DNA of 64,000 nt from Lathyrus oleraceus (taxonomy: Eukaryota > Streptophyta > Magnoliopsida > Fabales > Fabaceae), in NCBI RefSeq assembly GCF_024323335.1, contig NC_066582.1:88842944-88906943 (forward strand). Direction: 5' to 3'. Positions 36,301 through 45,678 of the stretch are shown here, in pieces (within the stretch, counting starts at the first letter, position 1; every line of letters starts with the position of its first letter). Under the pieces are notes generated by a model. The model did not search any database, was not told the origin of the DNA, and worked only from the letters and a program-made list of their open reading frames with translations. The position numbers and the translations under genes were made by a program.

Positions 36301-36925
36301 CAACTTAGGGATATTGATTGCATGACAACTATTAGGCTCGAGTCTTAGTCTCCCTATTAGTTTGTTGTCTCCCTGGTCTCTAGTTAGGAGAGTGTTTTAC
36401 CCCTGGTAAGGGGAACTACGTCGCCCTGATTCTCATACCAGATGAGATACGTAGGCAGGAGGTTGTGAGCAATCTCTCCAGGCACCCTTTTGTTTTTTTG
36501 TGTGTGTTCATCACCCTTATTCTCGACTTAGGGATATTGATTGCATGACAACTATTAGGCTCGAGTCTTAGTCTCCCTATTAGTTTGTTGTCTCCCTGGT
36601 CTCTGGTTAGGAGAGTTGTTTTACCCCTGGTAAGGGGAACTACGTCGCCCTGATTCTCATACCAGATGAAATACGTAGGCAGGAGGTTGTGAGCAATCTC
36701 TCCGGGCACCCTTTTTTTTGTGTGTTCATCACCCTTATTCTCGACTCAGGGATATTGATTGCATGACAACTATTAGGCTCGAGTCTTAGTCTCCCTATTA
36801 GTTTGTTGTCTCCCTGGTCTCTAGTTAGGAGAGTGTTTTACCCCTGTTAAGGGGAACTACATCGCCCTGATTCTCATACCAGATGAGATACGTAGTAAGG
36901 AGGTTGTGAGCAATCTCTCCGGGCA
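36301..36925 (+). repeat. ~220-bp tandem triplication in LTR D, each unit with a hairpin
   Basis: GGGATATTGA recurs at 36308, 36531 and 36749 (periods 223 and 218). Every unit contains the CTACG...TACGTAGGC hairpin and the GGAGGTTG-TGAG-CAATCTCT hairpin. The same three copies are in the partner LTR (52618-53245). Confidence 0.92.
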
Positions 36926-37059
36926 CCCTTTTTATTTTTTTGCTGTGTTATTTTCGTGTGTTTGTTCACCCTTTTTGTTGAGTCTCTGTTTGTTCACCCT
37001 TTCTTCTGTTTGTTCAACATGAACATGTGTGGTATGTTCATACCTGGGGGATTTCTTCT

Positions 37060-37560
37060 GTTATTTGGGGTTCACCTATATTGACTCGGGGTTTATTTGG
37101 GAAGATGGTTATTCACTTGGGGTTCATCTTTGGGGTTCATTTGTGATGTTTGTCACTCATTCGGGGTTCACCTATATTCACTTTGGGGTTCATGTTGGGG
37201 TTCATCTTTGGGGTTCATTTGTGACGAATGTTGTTCACATTGGGGTTCATATTCGGGGTTCATTCGTGACGGTTGTCATAGTGGGGTTCATATCGGGGTT
37301 CATTCATGAAGATTGTCATCATTTGGGGTTCATATCGGGGTTCATTTATGGTGATTGTTATTCACTTGGGGTTCATCTTCGGCGTTCATTTATGACGGTT
37401 GTCATTCATATTGGGGTTCATCTCGGGGTTCATTTGTGATGGTTGTTATTGTTTGGGGTTCATATTGGGGTTCATCTTTGGGGTTCATTTTTGGTGACTG
37501 GTTATATGTATCGGGGTTTATTCTGGATAGTTGCTTATTTTGTTGGGGTTCGTTTTGATA
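37060..37560 (+). repeat. GGGGTTCAT tandem array in LTR D
   Basis: About 20 copies of TTGGGGTTCA(T/C) at irregular 15-45 bp spacing, with interspersed TTTGTGACGATTG words. The partner LTR (53385-53970) has a longer version with roughly 90 extra bases. Confidence 0.9.
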
Positions 37561-37594
37561 ACCTTTTTCTTTGGTGTTCGCTGGTTAGCGTTTG

Positions 37595-37815
37595 CTATTG
37601 TTGGGAGTCGGATGTAAGTCCATGCATTGGCATTCTGTTTCCTTTTGTTTGGTTATTGTTGGGAGTCGGATATAAGTCCATGTATTGGCATTCTGTTTCC
37701 TTTTGTTTTGTCGTTGTTGGGAGTCGGATGTAAGTCCATGTATTGGCATTCTGTTTCCTGTTTGTTATTGTTAGGAGTCGGGTGTAAGTCCATGTATTGG
37801 CATTCTGTTTCCTTT
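37595..37815 (+). repeat. ~56-58-bp tandem repeat in LTR D (4 copies)
   Basis: GGGAGTCGGATGTAAGTCC and close variants recur near 37604, 37661, 37718 and 37772. Homologous to the arrays in LTR A and LTR F. Confidence 0.9.
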
Positions 37816-38352
37816 AAGGTGTTTCTTTTGACGTCTCAGCGTCCCTTTTTGGTGTCTTGTTTCGGCGTACGTTAGCCGAGCTACGAGTGCTCTGATTCTT
37901 CTCTGGATAGAGAAGATATGTAGGCATAGGATGCAATGTCCTAGCGAGCATGTCTCCCTTCCCCGAACTACGTTGACTCTGATGTTTGTTTCCGACAAAC
38001 TACGTAGGCCCAGGATGCAACATCCTGCCGAGTCCACTTCCTCCGTCTTCTTTCTTTTCCCCACCTATTTATAATTCCAGTTTGTTCAATTTTCTTTGAG
38101 CAGTTTATTAGCAACCCTTTTCTTACTCTTTGAGCTATCTTTTGAGCGTGGATCCCGTCGAGTACGGCGGACGTGAGGGGTGCTAACACCTTCCCCTTGC
38201 GTAACCGACTCGCGTACCTTGTAATCTCTGGTCGTAAGACCGTTCCGTTCCCTTTCTTAGGTTAGTCCTACGCTCCCTTTCCGTCATAGGATGAATAGCG
38301 TCGGTGGAGGCTCTGTATTTTTTCCGTCGGTTGTTTTTCGCGTTGCGACAAC

Positions 38353-38370
38353 TGGCGACTCTGCTGGGGA
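38353..38370 (+). other. Primer-binding site of D
   Basis: TGGCGACTCTGCTGGGGA, two bases after the LTR end (GCGACA, AC). Identical to the PBS of A. Confidence 0.9.
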
Positions 38371-39572
38371 CTATAGTTGACCTCTTGCTGGTCCATCTTC
38401 CCTAAGCGAGTCAATCCTAGCGCTCTCTAGCGTAGTTTTTAGGGTAGTTTGGGTTGCTTTTACTGCTTATTTATTGCATTTGTGATTATTATACTGTGAG
38501 TGTATATATTTGCATATATGTTTGCATGCATCATATTATCACTGTGCTGGATTCTGGACAGGTGTGGTTCCTTTGATTTGGGGATGGGTGTTCTGAGTGG
38601 GGCTAAAACCTAAAGCCCGAGTATACACCTAGGATTAGCGTGGTCTCACGTTCCTCACATGTTGGTTCGGCATGTTGTTGCGACGTGACATACCACAAGC
38701 CGGACGAGGTTCTTTTGAGAGAGCTTTCCATTGTGGAGTTTCCACTATGGTTGGCTTATCTCTTCTCAGCTGTTGACTTCGGTGACCGCTCTTTCCCGGA
38801 TCTTTGGTTTAGATGATCTTATGAGAGCTGCACGGCACACCCGAAAGGGCAAACCCGTTGAGTATCTTATCCGATTGTCGAGACCGATTATCCGCTTTAG
38901 GATGACCTTATTAGAATTTACCTGTGAGGGGAGGGTTTGGTTCCTACAAGTACAGGTTCTGTTGGTGACTCTTTGATGGTGACTATTGGTTCAGTTCTTG
39001 ATCTGTGTCCTATTTGTAAGTTGGATTTATGGATATTTATTTCTGACACGCCGGAGTTCTGTCCGTGGTATTTATTGGTGGGTTCCGTTTATTTCGGATC
39101 CCCGGGTTGAATTTGAGGGTACTTGTTCAGAGGATCTTGTTGTTATCCGTTCAATGGCTTTCCTATGATGATGGTGATGTATCCTCCGGTTCCGTTTATT
39201 TCGGAACCCCCGAGTTGGATTTGTGGTTACTTAGTCCCTTGGATGGTTGTGATCAGTTCTGAGACCGGAATCTAGTACAGTTGCTGTTCAGATGTCTTGG
39301 AGGATGGCACTATGCATTGCATTCATGCATCTGCATCATTCCCATTTTGCATTTAGCCGCATCTAACTCATGTCTATCCATATGCGGGGTACATTCTTGA
39401 TTGAAATCCTGGTTGAGAGACATCTTCATAACTTTCTGTTCCGAACGACAAAGCCAGATGATTGATGTCAGAATGTTGCTGTCAAATTATTATCCGTCTC
39501 ATTGAAGCCAGGATCGAAGGACAAAATGTTCCTCATATGAATAGACACTGCATTCATGCATGAATCATACTA
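38371..39572 (+). other. 5' leader of D with twin hairpins
   Basis: No ORF1 recognised. Two hairpins with loop TTTATTT: 39188-39208, a perfect stem GGTTCCG/CGGAACC, and 39081-39101, one mismatch. Both are conserved in A. A possible packaging or dimerisation region, by position only. Confidence 0.65.
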
Positions 39573-42500
39573 ATGTGTCCTCTGTTTTGCAGGTGTCGGT
39601 TTCTAATGTGTCTGGTTGTTACAGGAATCATTGCTCGCGCATGTAGAATCATCCCTCTGCACGTAGCTCGTCCGCACAGATACTTTACCAGACGCAACAA
39701 ACCCAGAATGATGGATCCACCCAACGCTGACATTCTCGAGCTAAAAGAGAAGATGAGTGAGTTGATCAATGCCATGCAAGAGTTCGCCTTGGGGCAGAAA
39801 GCACTCGCCGATAAAGTGGAGAAGCTTGAGCGGGCTTCGGTTGCCAATAGTGGCAATAATCAAGAGGGTACCTCCAACAATGGTCCTGGTGGTTCTAAGG
39901 ATGGTGGCGATCCCAGAAGGAAGGCAACTACTGCTGGTGTAGTCCTCAACAATGGTGGTGGTTTTGGTTTTGCTGCAGGAGGTGGACTAGGTCCTGTGGG
40001 CAACACTCTGAAGGACACTCAGTTTCCTCCTTTCTTTGGGGCTGTGGAGGATAAGGAAGAGGATCAGTTCTCTATGCTGAATGAGAAGTTCGGGCAATAT
40101 GGTGTTCAACCACCGAATAAAGAGATTCAGGTACTAGCAGAAAAGATCAGGGCACTGGAAAGCCATACTTCTCCTGGGACTATTAATATGACAAACATGG
40201 GGCTGGTTGAGGGGATTGTGATTCCACAGAAGTTCAAAGTGCCCACGTTTGATAAGTACAATGGGAGTTCTTTCCCGGAAACTCATCTTCAGGCCTTTGT
40301 CTGAAAGATATCTGCCTACACCATGGATCAGAAGCTTTGGATGTACTTCTTCCAGGATAGCTTATCTGGTGGGTCTCTTGAGTGGTACACCAAGTTGAGA
40401 TCATCAGATATTAAGAGCTGGCAAGATTTGGGGGATGCTTTCTTCAAACAGTACCGATTTAATGCTGACATGGCACCAAGCCATACCCAGTTGCAGGGTA
40501 TGTCTCAGAAGCCGAATGAAGGGTTTAAAGAGTATGCACAAAGGTGGAGAGAGTTGGCTGCCAGAGTTCAACCTCTATTAGTGGATCGGGAGATGTCGGA
40601 TTTGTTCATGGGTACCCTTCAGGGGACTTTTGCTGAAAGGATGGTGGGATGTCCGGTTATCGACTTTGCAGATATAGTAGTGGCTGGTGAGAGGATTGAA
40701 AGCTGGCTGAGAATGGGGAAAATATAGGGAAATGCTCCGTCGTCTGGAGTAAAGAAGCCCTTTGGTAATGGTCAGCGCAAGAAAGAGGGTGATTCGAGTG
40801 TTGTGTATGCCCAGAAAGGACACGCTAGGAATCATTACTACCAGCATACTATTGCAGTAACGATTCCTGCTGATAATCAACCCGCACAATAGCAACAACA
40901 ACAACATCCATTTCACTAGAGAACACAGAGAGCTGGGTACCAAGTTAGGGGAAGGATGGCAGATCGTCAGTTTGATAGGCCACCCGTGACATATGCCTTT
41001 CTGTTGAAGAAGTTGAAGGATCTTGGGTTGGTTCAGCTGAGGACGTTGGCTCCGTTAAGACCAGATCAGAGGCCTACCAATTATGACGAGAATGCCAAGT
41101 GCGAATTCCATTCTGGTGCTCCCGGGCATAATATTGAGGGTTGTAAAGCTTTTAAGCATGTTGTCCAAGACTTGGTGGATTCTAAAGCCATCAATTTTGC
41201 ACCATCGCCGAATGTTAATGCTAATCCCATGCCGATGCATGGTCAGATGGGGGTGAATGCTATTTCTGAGGATGAAAGAAAAATAGAGGTGACGGATGTG
41301 GATCAGTTGAGGACTCCAATGTCTGTGGTCAAGAGACATCTGATGAAGAGTGGAGTTTTCCCTGGTTGTGATGATTGTTGTGCTGCTTGCACTGTCACTA
41401 CAAATGGGTGTGTAATATTGAGAGAGACGATTCAGAAGATGATGGATGAGGGAAGTCTCCGATTTGAGAAAGTTGATTTGGAGAAGGAGGATGTTTCAAC
41501 AATAACCATTTATTTTGATCCTGTCCACTTGTCAGTGCCGGCAGATGCGACTCCAGTTACCATCACGGTGCCTAGACCTATTCCATATGAAAATGATGAT
41601 GCTGTGCCATGGGACTATGGTGGGGAGGTGTATTGTAATGGAAAAAAGAGGGAAGATCAGGCTGCAAGTGATACCACCGTTTCAAAGATGGATAATGCCG
41701 AACTTAGTGGTTTCACTTGCAGCGGGAGGTTGTTTTCGCCCGATACGTTGAGAGGTGGGGATGGAGAAAAAGAACAGAGAGATAAGGCCGAGGCTTTAGC
41801 CAGGGCAAAAGGTAAACAGGTGGTGAATGAGGGTACTCCTAGAGCGGCACCGGCGCCTGTTGGGCTGGAGAATGAGCTTGATGATGAAGTCGAGGAGTTT
41901 TTAAGGATTATCAAGAAGTCTGAGTATAAACTTGTTGATCATTTGCAGCAGACTCCGTCCAAAATTTCAATATTATCTTTGCTGTTGAGCTCAGAAGGCC
42001 ACATAGATGCTTTGTTAAAAATCTTGAAGAGGGCCTATGTCCCGCAGGAGATTACGGTCAATCAGTTGGAGACAGTGGTGTCAAATGTCAATGCCAGCCA
42101 TGGGTTGGGTTTCACTGATCTCAATCTTACTGTGGACGGGCGTAATCACAATAAGGCATTACACATTTCGATGGAGTGAAAAGGAGCTGTGCTTTCGCAT
42201 GTTCTGGTTGATACAGGCTCGTCACTCAATGTGTTGCCTAAGAAGGCCCTGGCTAAGTTGGACTGCGAAGGAGTGGTTTTGAGGCCGACTGATTTGGTGG
42301 TTAGAGCGTTTGATGGCTCTAAGAGGGATGTGTTTGGGGAAGTTGAGATCCCTGCGAAGATTGGTCCCGAGGTGTTCAAGTCTGTGTTCTATGTCATGGA
42401 CATTTAGCCGGCATACAGTTGCTTGTTGGGTCGACCGTGGATACACGCTGCTGGAGCAGTAACTTCGACTTTACACCAGAAGTTAAAGTATATCTGGGAT

Positions 42501-42992
42501 GGGCAAGTCGTAACGGTTTATGGAGAGGAGGATATTTTTGTCAGCCAGTTGTCGTCATTCAAATATGTGGAAATGGACGGTGAAATATTTGAAACACCGA
42601 GTCAGGCGTTTGAAACCGTTAAGGTGGAGAATGTCGTTTTTGCTGAAAGAGTGAAGAAGTCGTCCATTGCTTCTTATAGACAGGCTGTAGAAGTGGTGAA
42701 GAGTGGAGAGGCCCCAGGTTGGGGAAGAATGATAGACATTACGGCGAAAGAGGACAGGTTTAGGATTGGTTATCAGTCGGGCCAAGGCTCGTCTGGACAG
42801 AATAGAGGTCGTCGCCAACCGTTCACGTTCACCAGTGCTGGAATGCTAGATCCAGATCGCGTCTGTGCGATGGGTGAAGAGACTGACAGTGACTGCGAGC
42901 TCGACTCGTGGATAAAACCGTGCGTACCAGGAATGGAGATCCAGAACTGGAAGGCCGAAAAGATCATCACTGTCACTCTACGTGAAGAGTAA
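39573..42992 (+). pseudogene. gag-protease of D, single frame with premature stops
   Basis: One continuous reading frame, never shifted, interrupted by stops at 40302, 40725, near 40890 and 40917, 42177 and 42405, and ending at TAA 42990-42992. Order: N-terminal coiled coil (PPNADILELKEKMSELINAM), Gly-rich linker, gag core (WMYFFQDSLSGGSLEWYTKL ... FKEYAQRWRELAARVQPLL), zinc-knuckle-like CEFHSGAPGHNIEGC near 41099-41143, an acidic linker, and the aspartic protease with its active site VDTGSS at about 42207-42224 and LLGRPWIHAAGAV at 42424-42462. Several stops sit where A or B have Gln, Trp or Arg. Likely start MMDPPNADIL near 39708, though the frame is open from 39573. Confidence 0.92.
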
Positions 42993-43267
42993 TATTTCTG
43001 TTTGTTATTTCTGTTTGCATGAAAGCCATACGTTTTGCCCAAAACATAATGGTCCATTGTAAGGGCCATCTCATGTGTTTCATTTTGCAACATTTGCATC
43101 ATTAATAAACGGATGTTTTTCGCATTAAAAGCGGTGTTCCCTGTTTTTCATTTATTTTTGCAATTTAATAAAAATAAAATAAAAATGGTAATGTTTGTTT
43201 TCATTTTTCTTTCTTTAATTTGTCTCGTTCCGACTCTGAAGCAATGCATGAATCAACATTCATGCAG
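42989..43267 (+). other. Predicted intron between protease and RT of D
   Basis: Ogre elements are known to splice here. Candidate donor AGA/GTAATA at 42989; candidate acceptor TTCATGCAG ending at 43267. Joining these bypasses the TAA at 42990 and keeps frame into the RT exon. A pyrimidine-rich stretch lies at 43200-43230. An alternative AG at 43240-43241 leaves the frame wrong with this donor. Boundaries are a guess from frame logic. Confidence 0.5.
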
Positions 43268-45374
43268 ATGCGATCATTCTCCGGATCTCATTGATAACAA
43301 TTCTGTTACACCCCTATATGACTTCGACAACCCGATCTATCATGCCGAAGAAGAAGGCGAAGAAGATTGTGAATTGCCGGAAGAGTTAGCTAGGTTGTTG
43401 AAACAAGAGGAGAAGGTGATTCAACCGCACGAGGAGCAAGTTGAGGTTGTTAATCTGGGTACCGAGGAGGTCAGAAAGGAAGTGAAAATTGGGGCCGCTT
43501 TGGAGATGAATGTCAAGAGTAGAATGGTAGCACTGTTGAAAGAGTATGTTGATATCTTCGCCTGGTCTTATCAAGATATGCCAGGGTTGGATACCAATAT
43601 TGTTGTACACAAGTTGTCATTAAGAGAAGATTATCCTCCAGTAAAGCAAAAGTTGCGCAGAACTCGACCCGAGATGGCTATGAAAATCAAAGAGGAGGTA
43701 CAAAAGTAGTTGGATACTGGTTTCCTAGTTGTCACTAATTATCCGCCTTGGGTCGCGAACATTGTGCCAGTACCGAAGAAGGATGGAAAGGTGAGGATGT
43801 GTGTGGACTACCGGGATTTGAACAGAGCTAGTCTGAAAGACGATTTCCCATTACCTCACATCGATGTGTTGGTAGATAATACATCTCAATTCTCGGTGTT
43901 TTCCTTCATGGATGGCTTTTCTGGCTATAATCAAATTAAAATGTCGCCAGATGATATGGAGAAAACAACGTTCATCACACCATGGGGCACTTTTTGCTAT
44001 AAGGTGATGCCATTCGGTCTCAAGAACGCCGGTGCCACGTATCAAAGAGCTATGGTGACTTTGTTTCATGATATGATTCATCATGAGATTGAATGCTATG
44101 TTGATGACATGATAGCAATGTCACAAACAGAAGAGGGGCATTTGGTAGACTTGGCCAAGTTGTTTGACCGGTTGAGACAATTCAAATTGAGGTTGAATCC
44201 GAATAAGTGCACTTTTGGAGTGCGGTCTGGTAAGTTGCTGGGGTTTATTGTGAGTGAAAGAGGAATCGAGGTTGATCCTGCTAAAGCAAAAGCGATACAA
44301 GAAATGCCTGAACCGAGAACAGAAAAGGAGGTTCGTGGTTTCTTAGGTAGATTGAACTACATTTCACGGTTCATATCTCATCTAACGGCCACGTGTGAAC
44401 CCATATTCAAGTTGTTGAGAAAAGATCAAACGGTCAGGTGGAATGATGATTGCCAAGCGGCATTCGAAAAAATAAAAGAATATTTGCAGGAGCCTCCGAT
44501 TCTGATGCCTCCTGTGGAGGGACGACCGTTAATGCTGTACTTGACAGTCCTTGAGGGGTCTATGGGGTGTGTACTGGGGCAACATGACGAGTCTGGTCGA
44601 AAAGAGCATGCAATTTATTACCTTAGCAAAAAGTTTACCGACTGTGAAACAAGATATTCACTGCTCGAGAAAACTTGTTGCGCTTTGGCATGGGCTGCTC
44701 GCCGACTGAGACAGTATATGCTGGTTCATACCACTTTGTTGATTTCCAAGATGGATCCGATCAAGTATATATTTGAGAAGCCAGCATTGACCGGACGGGT
44801 TGCGAGATGGCAAATGATTTTGACTGAATACGATATCCAGTACACTTCTCAAAAAGCAATAAAGGGGAGTGTATTGTCTGATTACCTCGCCCAGCAACCC
44901 ATTGAGGATTATCAACCGATGAAATTTGAGTTCCCTGATGAGGACATCATGTTTCTCAAATCGAAAGATTGTGAGGAACCTATCCCGGAGGAGGGGCCTG
45001 ACCCTGAGTCCGAATGGATTCTGATGTTTGATGGGGCCGTTAACGTGAATGGTAGCGGAGTTGGTGCTATTTTGGTTACGCCGAAGGGATCCCACATTCC
45101 TTTTGCTGCCCGGCTAACATTTGAATGCACCAACAATGTGGCTGAATACCAAGCTTGTATCTTGGGTGTCGAAGAGGCGATTGATTTGCGAATCAAGAAC
45201 CTGGTTATTTATGGAGATTCAACTTTGGTTATGAACCAGGTTAACGGAAAATGGCTTACGCATCAATCCCACTTAATTCCATACCGCGATTATACGAGGA
45301 GATTGTTGACGTTGTTCACCAAGGTGGAATTGCACCATGTGCCGAGGGAAGATGCCTTGGCTACCCTGGCATGA
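43242..45374 (+). pseudogene. Reverse transcriptase and dual RNase H of D
   Basis: In the same frame as gag-pro. One premature TAG at 43707-43709. RT: VPKKDGKVRMCVDYRDLN, MDGFSGYNQI (first catalytic Asp), MPFGLKNAGATYQRAM, YVDD at 44097-44108. First RNase H (about 44520-44880): the usual TDAS Asp position reads TVLEG, although the LLEKTCCAL Glu remains, so it looks degenerate. Second RNase H (about 45000-45360): MFDGA, NVAEYQA and IYGDSTLV keep the D-E-D residues; a second, archaeal-type RNase H is a known Tat-clade trait. The frame ends at DALATLA followed by TGA, where the integrase should begin. Confidence 0.93.
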
Positions 45375-45384
45375 AGAGTTAAGC

Positions 45385-45678
45385 CTGATTGAGGAAAAGA
45401 GGCTAGCGGCCATTTGTCATGGGCAGTTGTACCAGCAGCGTATGAAGCGTGCTTTTGACCGAAAGGTGCGACCTCGTGTGTACCATGTGGGAGATATGGT
45501 GTTGAAAAGGAATCTTCCTCCTCAGAACGATCGTCGGGGCAAGTGGACACCCAATTACGAAGGTCCATTCGTGGTCAAGAAGGTATTCTCTGGCGGAGCC
45601 TTGTTGTTGACGACCATGGATGGTGAGGATTTTCCATCCCCTGTGAATGCGGACGCAGTTAAAAAATACTTTGTATAA
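45385..45678 (+). pseudogene. Integrase C-terminal tail of D
   Basis: Only the last ~95 residues remain: EELSLIEEKRLAAICHGQL, MKRAFDRKVRP, YHVGDMVLKR, GKWTPNYEGPFVVKKVF, and the terminal KKYFV with TAA at 45676-45678. The deletion starts about 10 bases after the RNase H stop, so the zinc domain and the DD35E core are missing. Compare C, which keeps the catalytic-Glu helix. Confidence 0.92.

Larger units (their letters stand above)
32489..38350 (+). repeat. 5' LTR of element D (5.86 kb)
   Basis: Begins TTTAACACC (its partner reads TGTAACACC, so the terminal G has mutated) and ends GCGACA, two bases before the PBS. Matches 48836-54659. I counted 11 substitutions in the first ~390 bp against the partner, about 2.8 percent. 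Bases AGAAC (32484-32488) precede it. It carries a TATA-like box, three tandem arrays and five TACGTAGGC hairpins (36411-36480, 36635-36704, 36851-36922, 37877-37947, 37961-38035), then the GGGGTGCTAACACC block (38176-38190). Confidence 0.93.

Noticed and set aside
37029..37875. Frames rich in GSSLGFI and WGSS-type repeats
   Set aside because: Translations of the GGGGTTCAT array inside LTR D.
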